Of a stretch of 64,000 bases of DNA, positions 12,242 through 23,836 are shown in pieces; position 1 is the first letter of the stretch, and each line of letters opens with the position of its first letter. The notes beneath the pieces are model-generated. The model had not been told where the DNA came from and did not search any database. It was given only the letters and a program-made list of their open reading frames with translations. The stretch is from Ulota crispa. Its lineage: Eukaryota; Streptophyta; Bryopsida; Orthotrichales; Orthotrichaceae. The stretch is from assembly GCA_963920765.1 (NCBI GenBank), contig OY987248.1, positions 1,121,001 through 1,185,000 of the forward strand, given 5' to 3'. Position numbers and translations under genes: made by a program.

Positions 12242-14876
12242 TGTGGCGTGTTTGCAAGCGGCCTTGCTCACGCAAGCGCTCTTTCAGGTCCTATTACGTC
12301 GTGCAAATGTTTGACAGCACAAGCCCAAGGAGTCGCCCTTGATATGCATCACGATAGAGCCTTCTCAAATTTGGAAAGGACTACAACATACAAAATGATT
12401 GACTACATGGACGTGCTTGTGCTCACCTCATCCAAGAAGCCATCCTCTAAAGCAAGATTTGCTACTGCGACATATTTTCCAAATGACCCCTTCAGATTGG
12501 CTTGTTTTGCTGCTGCTGCACTCCACAGGATGATCATTGCTGCTGCCTCTGTCTTCTCCTCAACGGGGGGATCACTCCAGTACTGATGTACTATGTTATT
12601 TGCAGCGTCTGCAATCTCATGCTATAGACCAGGACCAGAGATTGAGTGCCTGCAAATTCAGTAACACAGGGAGTAATTTACTTACAAACCACAAAGCAAA
12701 TTGTAAGTTCATTATGATGATGCACTCACCCAAAATGCAACGCTAATGAAGACGTTAGTCAGGAGTGAATACCATGTCTTCTCCCTATGGGGATTGCCAA
12801 TGCATTTTGAGTATTTTGTTGCAGTCAGGTTGGGCTTCAAGCTTTCCAGAGACTCCATTCCCAAGGATTTTATCCGATGCAAGGTGTTCATCAGGTTGTT
12901 CTTCACAAATGAAGTCTCCACGCCTTTGTTATGGAGAATCACAGTATTGCGTAAGGATGAGAGGCGTTTGCATACCTTATTGGCCAATGTATGGGTTGAA
13001 GAAGTGAACAATAGAACTCTTAAGCTAACTCACCGGTTTACGTCATGCATGACGTTCATCAAGAGGCCTATTTTGCCGCAAGTATCCAAGCAGATGGAGT
13101 CTATCAAACTATGCCACGCAAATTCATTTGAATGTAGCCTTTTGATATAGGCCATCCATGACTTGTGATGGTGGTTTCCATTGCAAATAAAAACATGTAT
13201 TTTGCTAAATATTTCAAGTCTGGTGTGGCAGCTAGAAACTCCTTGAATATGTCACTCTTGGCTGTCCAATGCAGTCCCCAAATCTGTAGGTCCTCAGGTG
13301 TATAATGCCTCTCCCCGCTAGTTTCATTCGTGGTCAAGACATAAAATACGCTGCTCCCAATTCAGTAGCCATGAGCAAAGTAATGCTCCAACTTTGTGAC
13401 ATCCGCTGAGAGTGTAGGGCAAATAAGAGGGAGGGTTATCATTTGGCATAAGGGTATGTTAAATCTAGAAAGCGCCTTTGGCAAGATTCGCATGTCCTCA
13501 ATTGCTTGCACAGAATTCACAAGTTGTTGCTGCCGGAACTCCTCATCTCCAATTTGATCCTCAACTGGCTCTATTTCTTGCTAAGCGGATGAGGTTGCTT
13601 CTTCCGACGGTGCCATACTTGGCACAATCTTGGCCTCGGCCAATGGTAGGTGCTGCTTCATGGTTACGGCAATTCTCTGCAAAACCACATGCCTAGATTT
13701 GTCAGACAAAAGCCTTCACAGAAAGCTGAAGAACCAAACTTTAAAGAGTACACCATAATGAGAAAAATCATTAGGACTTCATCACGTGATGGTCTTGGTT
13801 GTTGCTAAAGCTATCAACCTCAATCTAAACCTAACAGAACCTTTAGAGACAGAATTTGGTTTAGGGTTGCGTTAGGAATCTTTGCAATACATTTATTACT
13901 GTTTGACAAATGCAACATTATAGAAAATAACAGAGAAAGAAATGCTGCAGCTCCTTCATAGCTGCCAGCAAGCCTTAGGTGCTAAAGGTTGTTTTACCAT
14001 TGCCAAGGAGATGTTGACATTGAAATCCTAACCCTATTTCATGATGTAGTAGAATGAAATTCTAGCATTTAAATTCCAATGCCTACTTGTTCTAAACTCA
14101 ATTTGAAGCAGCACAAATTTGGACGTGGGAGTAAAAGCTTGTAGAAATGTTGACAGTAGATATCTGAGGTGGATTGCAGCCTTGATCCAATGTGAAATTT
14201 GTGATGCTTTCTCTCCCCTTTGCAACTTCAAGACCAACTAAATACGATGCACTTGATGACCATGGCCCTTGCACGGCAGCTGACACCACTGTCCCATTGC
14301 AAATTTGGGACAATCAAGGAGTGACGTGAGTGAAATTGCCAACAAGCTAAGAGGTGAGTGTCTTTTGTGGAGCCAAATGACAAAACCAACTTTCAAGCAC
14401 AACACCAACAAACTAATTGCAAAAGCTTAAATCATTGCAATGCTCAATGAAAAGAAGATTACACTTTCATTTTGCACTAAAATCCTAAATGTCTCCGTCA
14501 CTCAAACCATTGTGTAGCAGCAGCAGCGAGTGACTATGAAGGGCCGAGGCGCTGAAAGATATTGAAACCTAGTAAGGCCAATGCTTGACGGCAAGCGCAT
14601 CCAAGGTTATTTAGTAGGCGCAGGTGGTGAGCATAAACAAGCGTGGCATGCGAGCACAAAGTCGTGATGCCCACGTGCTGGCAAAGCAAAACTAGAGCGT
14701 GTGCAAGTGGCGAGTACAAGGAAAAAAACCATGCGAAGGCGAGAGGGTTGTGGCGAAGGAGAAGATGCACCTGCAGTAGTACGCAACATGCACCAGCAGC
14801 AGGCAGCGAGAGAGGCTCCTGAAGCAATTGCTAGGCTACGGCAATGACTAGGCTACGGCAGGTCGGTGTGAGAGGG

Positions 14877-14893
14877 AAAACCCTAAACCCTAA
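14877..14893 (+). promoter_or_regulatory. Plant telo-box-like motif
   Basis: AAAACCCTAAACCCTAAC contains two units of the plant telomere-type repeat. It lies in the long first intron of the - strand MULE gene, about 1 kb downstream of its start. Such boxes are common near plant promoters. A short interstitial telomere patch is the alternative. Confidence 0.4.
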
Positions 14894-15931
14894 CTTTCTC
14901 CAACTTTCTAGGGCGGTGCTAGAGGGAGTAGAATGAGGAGGACGTGGCCGCCGCATGGACCTGGGCGGTGAAGGGAGTTGGGCGGCACGCAAATCTCAGT
15001 GGTGCAAAGACCTTGCAAGCGTAGAGATGTAGGCAGTGGCAACGACTGGCAAGGGCAAGGTCACCTAAACACTTGGTGGTCACCCACCATCGATTCAAAA
15101 GACGGAGGAGCACTAAATCTTAGGCTCGTCCAACTTCATCACCGAGAATAGGAGTCAACCGCAATGGTAGGACAGAGGCAATGTCTAAAATAGCTGCTCT
15201 AGTAGACAATTGAACTTCAATTATTGTTTAGCTTTGTTCCATCATATCTTGTTTGAATCTACAACTTCAACCTGTTTGAGAGTTGGTTAGTGTTGGAGCA
15301 CATTTGATAACGCCCTACAATAAGAAGTTCATGTACAATATTGTGGAGGACTACTTTGAATATTTTGTAATGAATATTATCAATAGTATTGGAAATGAGT
15401 GATTGCAGAGATTACAATAATCCAAAAAGTTGTAGCTTTCACTTAGCTAATGTGCTACTTTGTCAAAGGGTTATGGTTATATGATAAATGCAAACCTACA
15501 TAGTCAAAGCGGAGCTACTCATTTGCTGCTATTATGCAGTATGGACGCAACCAATACTAACAAAGTAGTCCTACTATAACTTCTCACCGTAGAAATGATC
15601 AACACAATTAGAGTCAATGATGTCCACTTACCAAACAAGCAGAGCTACCCTTGTTATCACCAGCGTTTGGCAGCTTTAAAGGACTACTGCGTACAACTTG
15701 GATCTCAGCAATCTCAGTCACTTGCCGCAACCTCCGGCGTATATAGTGCTTGTCCTGCGGGTCACCATTGTTGTCTTCCTCTTGAACTTCAAACAATATA
15801 GTATGCAGTGATTGTTCATCAACTCTTGCACTTGCGGAACTAAACTCTCGGTGTAATTTAGCCCTTTGAATGCCTTTAGCACTAGTAAAAAGCAGCCTGG
15901 ATTTCCGCTTTGGTTTCCTCTCTCCTGTCAT

Positions 15932-16427
15932 GATTAGCAAATAGTTTGTCTGAATGCGCGTAGAGGGTGCTGTTCAAGTATTGGACTTGTTTGGAGGCGG
16001 GCTGACGTATTTAAGAACTCCAAGTGGTGAACTACGGCAAGGTCTGGTGATCGCTATTGATATTTTAAAAGTACAATAAGTATGTCTGCACCTTTATGAG
16101 AGTTAGTAATCTGCTGTTGCTGTTGTTATAAATGGATGGTAGTGTCCATGTGGCAGCTCTGAGAATACCCACATCTACTTTGACGTCAACATGTCAGCTT
16201 TGCTTTGCTATTTCCAACGTTTGTCAGAAGCCGCCATTGTCATTTTCATAACTTCCAAATCCTAAACTGCTATTCTGATTCCAGGCTCAAAGCCTTGTCA
16301 AAAACCCTTAACATTGAACCATCGCCAAATATTTTTGGAAGTGGACCTCAAACAGCTTCCTTATTGATGGTGTCTATTGTTGTGCTTGCCACTTACCTCT
16401 TACTCAGAGGAGAACATCTTATTTTGA
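15932..16427. promoter_or_regulatory. Divergent spacer between the two MULE genes
   Basis: The - strand gene appears to start at 15931 (or 15940) and the first sizeable + strand transposase frame begins near 16428. About 500 bp therefore separates two genes read outward and must hold both promoters. I cannot assign a TATA box or start site with confidence. Confidence 0.4.
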
Positions 16428-19400
16428 TTGTTGATTAGCCTGTATACTTCATTTGCGGCTATTCTTGCAAGTTTTGTTGTCATTGTAATGGGCAACCTCC
16501 TTCTTCTTCATCAGGCTTTGACCATGGCGCTTGTTTATCACCACCCTTCTGATGTTCCTATTCTTTTTCTTGCCAAAAATGGATGCTTTGTAGTCATCTC
16601 GGCATGTAGATTATCTCTCTGTTTTTCTTTGACGTTAGAATCCATGCACATAGATGAAGAGGTCCATGATGCTGCGACTGGGGCACTACTTTACTTTGTT
16701 GGCCAACTGCCAGATGCTAGCACTAGAGTGAAATAGTGGTCTCTTCCCCCTAGACGGTATAGAGTGTCTGGTGTTGGTGCAACTGTCATAGATGTTCCTA
16801 TTGCTATTGTTCCGACCTCTACTCCGACGGTTGCAAGCACGGACACAATAGTGCTCTTTGCCATTAAAATTGAGCCTGGTCTAGAAGACGTTCATATTCT
16901 GAGTAACGAATTAGATGGCAACTCTCTTGTGATTGTGCATACCCCCATTGAAACGTCTCAAAGCTCATTGCCGGATGGGCTAGTTAGATCAGAGAATTAC
17001 AGATTTGATAGTGACCCCCCTTCACTACCTCTCCTCACTCTTAGCATTGTTGATTTGCTTAAGCATACTCTAGCCTCAAAAGGCTCACGTAGTGTCTTTA
17101 AGAATTTAGATTATAGTGTCATCCTGATTGTGAAGGTGGAATTTCTCCTTGCCACTTTCAACAGGGATGTCATATTTGAGCTTCCACCTTTACTTGACAC
17201 ACCTTCACAATCATCTGCTCGTAGAATGCACAAAATGGATAAATATCATGATGGTCACGCTTGGACAAAGACAATTACTTCTAACATCTGTAACATCCTT
17301 GGCTTGAATTTTTGAACGTCTATTTGAGTTGGCCATTTGCGCTGTTCTTATCGAGCCTGTCCATATTTAGATCATGTCCATCAATCGTAAGATGTAAACG
17401 AGACGGAGTGGAAAGGTTCTACAGAGCTGCTTTTTTCAGTGGGTGGTGTCACACTATCTGGATCTACAGTAATTTGCAAAATGTGCAAGTCTATCCCTGT
17501 TTACGTGGCAGCTTGCAACGCCCGAGTATACTATGTTTTTGTTAGACAGCAACAGAGTCAAACTTGTGTTCACCTAGGAACGCATAGCCATGTTGTAAAA
17601 GAGGGTATTCAGTGTGATAGGGCAGCTCAAACATCATCTTTGCTTTGGCAACAAGTAGAGAAAACCCCCTTTGCAAAAACTTCTTCAATTGTGCTGGAAG
17701 CTACAAAGGAGTTATTTGGCGAGATCCTTTTGCGGGTTGATGGGGAGGAGGCCAACGCATTTAACATCAAGGAACTTTGGCCAATTCTAAAGAAGTGTAG
17801 GTCAATGTCTTCTCTCAATGTTAGAAATGAAGTTGCTTCATTTTGTGATTTGCACTAATATGGTATTATGGATAGTATCACAAAGTTACGGGGTTTAAGC
17901 CGTTAGGCTTTTGTTCAAGACAATTTATTTCTTGGTCAAATGATAGACAAGGTAAAAGTATTTGTATTCAAAATGTCAGAGGTTGGGCTCAAAAGTGGAG
18001 TGGACTTGGTTCGCCGCATGCAGCACAGTGGAGATTTTCAAGACGCTTGGATGATGTTTGATCACGTTAAACGCGTGAAGGAGTGGACAACAATGGCGTG
18101 CCATGTGTACAACTTGGTGTATTGTTGAGTAATGACCATTGCAGTTTGCAACATGCAATCTGAAGATGCTATTGCGCGAATGGTGTTATGGAAGAACTTG
18201 AATGCCGTTTGTGAACGGAATGGAGTGAGTGCTCCTAATTTCAAGTGCTTCATGGCAGATAGCGCTCAAGCAAACTGGAATGTTCTTTGTTGAGTGTAAG
18301 GAAGTGGTGATGTCTTTGTACCTATGGTGGATTGGGAACGCACTTATTTGTTTCACAAGGCACAATCATTAGAAAAACATACCAAAGCTGACATTTGTGC
18401 TGACTTGCAACATCAACACAAACAATTGTGTAAGCAATATAAGAATTTGTCATCCATACCTGAAGCAGAGACTAGATATCTTGCTATCCGTGCGTGGTGG
18501 CATTCTTCAAGTGCTGCAAACTCACTGTCGTTACCTTGTTTGGAGTTGTGGTTAGCGTTTTGGCATTTCCAATATTGCCGGTGGGGTGGCTTTATGGATT
18601 TGGTAAATTACTTCTAAATTCCAGTATTTTATCATGTATTGCTGCAATTTGTACCGTCTATGACTAGGGGGTTCATTTTCTAGCAGCAAAAATGAAGAGT
18701 ATGCGCAGTTTCAAGTAATGGCCAATCCCCTTGGAGCTGTCGAGGTAGCCTTTGGATCCAAAGTCTATCTTTTTGGCTACAAGGGGATGATGAAAACACA
18801 GAACTTTGTGTTCAAATTTCAGAATTTGTCGATCTCCTTGGAGCTCCGGGTAGAGCCTTGGAGCTCCGAGTAGAGCCTTCGGTTCAGAAGGTCATGTTCC
18901 CGGCTCCAAGGGGATAGCAACTTTCATGTCAGGACCATTTTCTCATCTCTACTTCGCACGCAGCAATGTCAAGTAAGTTAATTCTGTAGGTGTTCATGGG
19001 CTACTGGTTAATATACAATGAAATATGAGGTTTGTTACACCCAATCATTTGGACCACCCCTTTCATCCTATCATGTGATTGTATTCTTCTACCTGTGCAG
19101 TAATTGAACAAGGCTGAGTTGGCTGAAATGCCAGCGTACAATTTGGCGGAATCAATTCACAGCAAGTGGCAGCATCAGTCAGGGGACCGCGGAGAGGATT
19201 TATACACGGCCACCATAGATGACTTCATACGCGCATTCATGCAAGTAGTGCAGTATCACAGGTTTGTTTCTTCATGGAAGTAATGGAGGTTGTGGCCCTG
19301 ACAAGGCAAAGTTGAAAATGCAAGTTGCCAGAAGTTTTGCAATTTGTACAGGCAATCCATCTAAGCTCACTGTTGTTGTGGATCTTATACCTGATGCCCA

Positions 19401-20559
19401 GCAATTTTGCACAAAGAACCTACATCTTGAAAGATAGGTGGTTTTTGGTTCTCTTAAATGGAAGGCAAATATACCCTTGGGATTAGAGTTGGACTCCCAA
19501 CGACCTAACAAGGTTAACTTCTCTCATCTTTGTTTTAGAATGAAAAGAACACCCAGCCCAAGTGGTGTGGGATCTCTTAGCACTGTTCATGAGGGATTTC
19601 TAGTTCCTTTTGAACCAACAGATGTGGAAGACTCTTTGGTAGACACTGTTCAAGGTGAACCCATCATGCCCCACGTCACAAGAGTTTTGAAGACTGATTG
19701 CGACGTGAGAGAGTGGCATATTTCCAGATTGCCAAGCAATTCTGTAAAGTGTTGCTTTGCTCAGCAAGCTCATACAAAGAAGAAATGTACAGCAAAAATT
19801 GTGCAGAGCAGTTTGAGTACGGCAGCGCCAACGTATACAGGTGGGATGACCAATTACAAGAAAGACAAAGTGGAAATCACTCAGTTCTTCTTTTGCAATG
19901 ATGGTATTCATTGCTGCGTGAAGGGTACAAAACGTAAGTGGGTTGTTTCCCGCCCAAACCTTCCAATCATTTGGCCAATGAAGAGCATGACCAATTTGAA
20001 CTATAGGAAAATTTTGGCATTGGAGCATGCCGGTTTTCAATTGCCCCAATAGACAAAAATTTCTCCTTGCGGCCTATTTGGAAAGAGTTCCAGTGCATTT
20101 GATATGTTGTTGTATCTAGCACCTATTTTACCTGATGACTATCCAAAGACTAGGTCAGGTAAATCTATCAGGCAAAGTCTCCAAGGCCCAACAACCAAGC
20201 AATGCAACAACTGCGCATCTGCTAAATTTATGAAAGGTGGAATTCAGAAAGTCACACTTATTTTGCAACCTAGATTTGGCTGCATCATATCTCTGGATTC
20301 ATAGTCCAAGAACAAGGTTGAGCAGTACATGCTCACTATTAGTTCATTCCCTAAATGTTCATGCCCTTACTTTAAGGAAATGCTTAGTGGGGCACTCAAA
20401 AAACGTAGGCAATGGGCGCATTGCAAGCATCTGTACTACATAGTCACAGTAGTCTGTGGATTAGATGTAGATCGTGATCATTTTATACATGCTTCTTCAT
20501 TTAGTTTTTCAAAAATCAAGCACCTTCTTATGATTCCAGCTCTACGTATAGGTATTTGA
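16428..20559 (+). pseudogene. Decayed MULE transposase with SWIM zinc finger
   Basis: This is the transposase gene of the MULE. Conserved segments appear in the order expected: a Cys/His-rich N-terminal part with CVHLGTHSH (about 17560-17590); VDLVRRMQ...DAWMMFDHVKR (about 18010-18070); VCNMQSED (about 18145-18170, where related proteins would have an Asp); CFMADSAQANW (about 18248-18280, a DDE-type Asp block); WERTYLFH (18333-18356); and WGGFMDL (about 18583-18603). An exon at 19101-19265 and a long frame at 19438-20052 follow. The C-terminus (20329-20559) has a SWIM finger, CxC at 20356-20364 and CxH at 20422-20430. An intron of about 500 bp is likely at about 18604-19100. At least eight in-frame stops break the reading. 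Family assignment rests on these motifs plus the 10-bp target duplication. Confidence 0.75.
18725..18916. repeat. Two further MULE hairpins related to 11682-12241
   Basis: The hairpin at 18725-18788 has arms ATCCCCTTG/CAAGGGGAT and the centre CTTTGGATCCAAAG. The one at about 18832-18916 has arms CTCCTTGGAG/CTCCAAGGGG and a centre near CCTTCGGTTCAGAAGG, with an internal duplication of its left arm. Both lie in the predicted transposase intron. Confidence 0.6.
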
Positions 20560-21117
20560 GTTAGTGCCTATTTTGGTATACTTTTCACTACTAGAGCCCA
20601 ACCTTTTTTGTTGGTGCAGCTTGGCTCACATTTATAAATTATACAGATTTCCTAGAAAATGTTCCCCGTTTTTGCATGATGTGATTCATTCTTTATTACT
20701 ATGAACATGTTCTTCTAGCTTCTCTACTATATGATATATAATTACTTTATGTTGGAGACTGAATGTTTGTATATTTCTTCTTTGACCTCCAATAGATAAA
20801 TTGAATGCACTAAACCCATAATTAATATTTTCATATATTTAAATGGTCATAGGCCTTTGAAATAAACTTTGAGTTTATATTTGCAAAAATGAAATTGGTC
20901 TTAGATCCTTCAATATCCACGGCAATAGGATGTCCCCCGGTTATAGAAATGTTGAATATGTTCGCCTGGAAATTGAAAACAAAAATGAAAATAAATACAA
21001 AGTTTGATATATTTTCCTATATTTCACAAAATTGTAATCAAAAAAAATAATTCTACTCAAAAATCCCTTCTCTACGCTCATGGCTCACCATTTTACGCTT
21101 GCAAAACAGCTTATCCC

Positions 21118-21127
21118 GAAAATGTGT
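21118..21127 (+). repeat. Right 10-bp target-site duplication of the MULE
   Basis: GAAAATGTGT follows the right terminus (…GCTTATCCC) and is identical to 8029-8038. The family-E sequence resumes directly after it. Confidence 0.9.
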
Positions 21128-22114
21128 CATACAAAACTTAAGAACTTGGACGTCATAGACTGGAAGATATTTGCATTCAAAGTGTAAAAAACAAGGTTTT
21201 TGCACCTTGCCTAACTAGATTTTTTGACTTTGAACTTTTTTAACTTAAAATTTTTGCACCACCGCGTTTGGAATTCTATTATTGTGTGGTGGGAAGTTGA
21301 GTTGGGAATCTTGGGAAAAAACTTAAAACAAAAAATCATTAATTTTTGTTCTTTGAAACAAACATTAGGTAGAGAAGGTATGAGATTGAACAAAAACTTA
21401 AATTGCTAGTAACCTTGCAATGGAACTAAAACGCAATAATCCCAATGGTGAGATTGTTCTAGAAAGAAAAATTCACACTCTCCAGCAATTTTTTCTGAAT
21501 AAATGTTATACTTGCATTCAAAAATGAAGTTTATAAGTTAATTTTTCAAGAAGATGCTTGAGGTGCCCGAAAAACAACATTGTCCATAACTTTCTCATAA
21601 CTAGTCCAAATGGAATGAATCAAAGCTTCAGATGTAGACAAAGATATAATCTATGAGAAAAAAAATTAAATTTTTTTTTCAAGTTTTTATAAGAACTTTT
21701 TTTGCTGCCCCTAGTACCCAAATTTGTGCTTATTTGGTCATAACTTTTGCTCCTTGACATCAATTGGAATAAAAATTAGATTCTCCAAAAGCTAATGTGT
21801 TTTTCTATCTTCAAAAAAAGTCTCAAAAAATTAAAACAAAAATTGAGGCTGTAGGTACCTGCCCAAAATCCCATTTATCCCCATAGGGACAATGGTCTTT
21901 TAGCGGTTAGGTGTAGGACTTGAGCACATCAAAAGTGAAGATGTTTCAATCAAAATTTCAACTTTTGTAGGTAAAAAAATTGTATGCATTGATTGCAATG
22001 GGTATAAAAGATTTTTTTTTTGTTTTATTTTGTGTCCCATAGGCCGCAAGAATAGATGAGAAGGAATGAAGGAGGAATTTAACAAATGCTAAAAATTTAC
22101 AAACTTGGCGTCAC

Positions 22115-22842
22115 TTAATCCCTAAAGGACCAAAGTCCCCTCAGGGGACTTTCAGGATTTTGGGCATGTACTTATGGCTAAACTACTTTGTGTAATTTTT
22201 TGAAACTTTTATGGAAGATGGGGGATTCAAAGATCTGTATGGGCATCTAAATTTTTTCCTCATTTTGACATTTATTGAAGAAGTTAAAATTGAATTTATG
22301 AGAATTTTTGTTTGGCAAGCAGCCCAAAAATTTCTTTAAAATTTGCATATTTTAAAAATAAAAATTTGAGGTTAGTTCTTTAGACTTATGTATATGTGGG
22401 AAGTTTTTAATTATTCAATTCTAATTGATTAGATGAAAGTTATGAGAAGTTTTAGTTTGCTAGTAGGTGTGGAGAATCTCAAAACAATGCATACATGCAA
22501 ACTAAAACTTCTCATAACTTTCATCTCATCAATTAGAATTGAATGATTCAAAGCTTCCCACATATACGTTAGTCTAAAGAACTAACCACAAATTTTATTT
22601 TAAAAAAATGCAATTTTTAAAAAAGTTTTTGGGTTGCCAGCCAAACTAAGATTCTCATAAATCCAATTTTTAACTTCTTCAATAAATGTTGAAATGAGGA
22701 AAAAATTAAATGCCCATACAAATTTTTGAATTCCCCATTTCCCATAAAAGTTTCAAAAAATCACGCAAAGTAGTTTAGCCATAAGTACGTGCCCGAAATC
22801 CCATTTGTCCCCGAAAAGGGGGCTTGGTCCTTTAGGGGTTAA
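22115..22842. mobile_element. TTAA-flanked palindromic MITE, family G copy 1 (728 bp)
   Basis: Left TTAATCCCTAAAGGACCAA and right TTGGTCCTTTAGGGGTTAA. The whole left half (to about 22470) is an imperfect inverted copy of the right half (from about 22488), leaving a loop of roughly 20-30 bases. Copy 2 at 37308-38035 has exactly the same length. A transcript through it would fold into one long hairpin. Confidence 0.9.
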
Positions 22843-23095
22843 AGGGGAACTTGTGATGATTATTTTTGGAACTTATTGTAACCAACCTATTTGTTGATAC
22901 TATTATTGAGCCATGCACAAGTGTCAATATTTGATGCTAATGACTTTTTAGTTTATCCTCGAATCTGCCATTATCACCACTTTTCAAATCATATAGTCTA
23001 CTTAAGATGTAAGAAGATTCAGGACAAAAAAAAGAAAACGGTAGAAAATTACAAATCTTGAATATGGCAATTCTTCTTTTGTTCAGAAAATAGGC

Positions 23096-23836
23096 TTAAC
23101 CCCTCAAGGCCCAAGCAGCATTTTTTTTGGCAAATTAGCGATTTTGGGTAGGTCACTACCAATGGGTTTTGTATTTGTTTTTTTTTACTTTGTTTTCACA
23201 CATGAAGCAACCAAGAAGCGGTTTTAAGGCCCAACAATTTTCATAAATTTTGACTACACGGTTCAAAAGTTATTGCATGATTTGGTGTTTTCTTTGCTTG
23301 TCATGGTAGCCCGGGTAGCTTAAAAACTTTTTTAAGAATTACATTTCAAGTTTGTTATATTTTTTTAATTGGTTCTTTAGATCTACATATAGTGGGAAAC
23401 TTTGATTCATTCAATTTTTATTAATGAGATGAAAGTTATGAGAAGTTTTAGTTTTTGGATAGGTGTAGAGTCTCTCAAAACCATACCTACCAAGAAACTA
23501 AAACTTCTCATAACTTTCATCTCATTAATGGAAATTGAATGATTCAAAGCTTCCTACTTGTATATAGATAAAAGAACCAATTTAAAATACATAGCAAACT
23601 TGAAACGTAATTTATAAATAAAAAAATTGAGCTGCCCGATCTGCCCTGACAAGCAAAGAAGACACCAGATTATGCAATAATTTTTGAACCATGTAGTCAA
23701 AAGATGAAAATTGTTGGGCCTGAAAGCTGCTTCTTGGTTATTTCATGTGTGAAAAAAAAATGCAAAACCCATTTGTAGTGACCTGCACAAAATAGCTAAT
23801 TTGCCAAAAAATGCTGTTTGAGCCTTTAGGGGTTAA
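23096..23836. mobile_element. TTAA-flanked palindromic MITE, family H (741 bp)
   Basis: Left TTAACCCCTCAAGGCCCAAG and right CTTTAGGGGTTAA. Both arms run inward as inverted copies (GGCAAATTAGCGATTTT on the left, its inverse on the right) to a short loop near 23455-23490. The central arms share the CTCATAACTTTCATCTCAT module with families A and G, but the outer arms differ. Confidence 0.9.

Larger units (their letters stand above)
8519..15931 (-). pseudogene. Decayed ParB-like / DNA N6-adenine or N4-cytosine methyltransferase gene of the MULE
   Basis: This is a spliced - strand gene. Exons I can delimit by GT/AG sites and continuous frame are about 15632-15931, 13034-13676, 12730-12985, 12427-12610, 11317-11535, 10954-11189, 9637-9729, 9270-9543, 8928-9171 and 8519-8837. 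A basic start (KPKRKSR) leads to a region with NGNHHHKSW near 13160-13186, resembling the ParB/sulfiredoxin DGNHR-type motif. Further on come a Lys/Ala-rich helix (10410-10490), then IDLIIADMPKG (D codon about 9908), DFARNFLHNNGALILCHS (about 9755-9810) and PGDIVVNSTTATK joined to RLVALVND (9300-9110). That order matches methyltransferase motif IV, then VI, then I, as in beta-class enzymes. In this copy the expected DPPY reads DMPK, the motif-I glycines are gone, and at least six stops or frame changes interrupt the reading. Function in intact relatives is inferred. Confidence 0.65.
8039..21117 (+). mobile_element. 13,079-bp Mutator-like element with two divergent genes
   Basis: The ends are defined by the interrupted family-E element and by the 10-bp duplication on both sides. 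The left terminus GGGAGATGCTATTTTG pairs with the reverse complement of the right terminus, GGGATAAGCTGTTTTG. After a gap in the left copy, pairing resumes at GTGAGCCATGAGC. Inside, a - strand gene (8519-15931) and a + strand transposase gene (16428-20559) diverge from a central spacer. Both are broken by stops and frame changes, so this copy cannot move by itself. A roughly 264-bp relative with similar termini lies at 47083-47346. The host E copy is about 97% identical to its sister, so the insertion is not ancient relative to that family. Confidence 0.9.
7894..21910 (+). mobile_element. TTAA-type MITE, family E copy 1, split by a 13-kb MULE
   Basis: The left part (7894-8038) and right part (21128-21910) together correspond to the uninterrupted copy at 32425-33360. 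The right parts are the same length (783 bp) and about 97% identical by eye. The left parts differ mainly by an 8-bp duplication in the other copy. The break is filled by the MULE at 8039-21117. The outer edges read TTAG-CCCCTAAAGG and GCGG-TTAG, a TTAG direct repeat rather than TTAA. Confidence 0.9.

Noticed and set aside
11662-12314. Several overlapping frames (85-172 codons) on both strands
   Set aside because: They arise from the GC-rich hairpin cluster, which by symmetry opens frames on both strands. They are not kept across the splice structure of the - strand gene.
21224-21409. 61-codon frame matching one at 32674-32880
   Set aside because: The identity reflects the shared family-E element. 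The frames differ at their ends by small changes and have no protein features.
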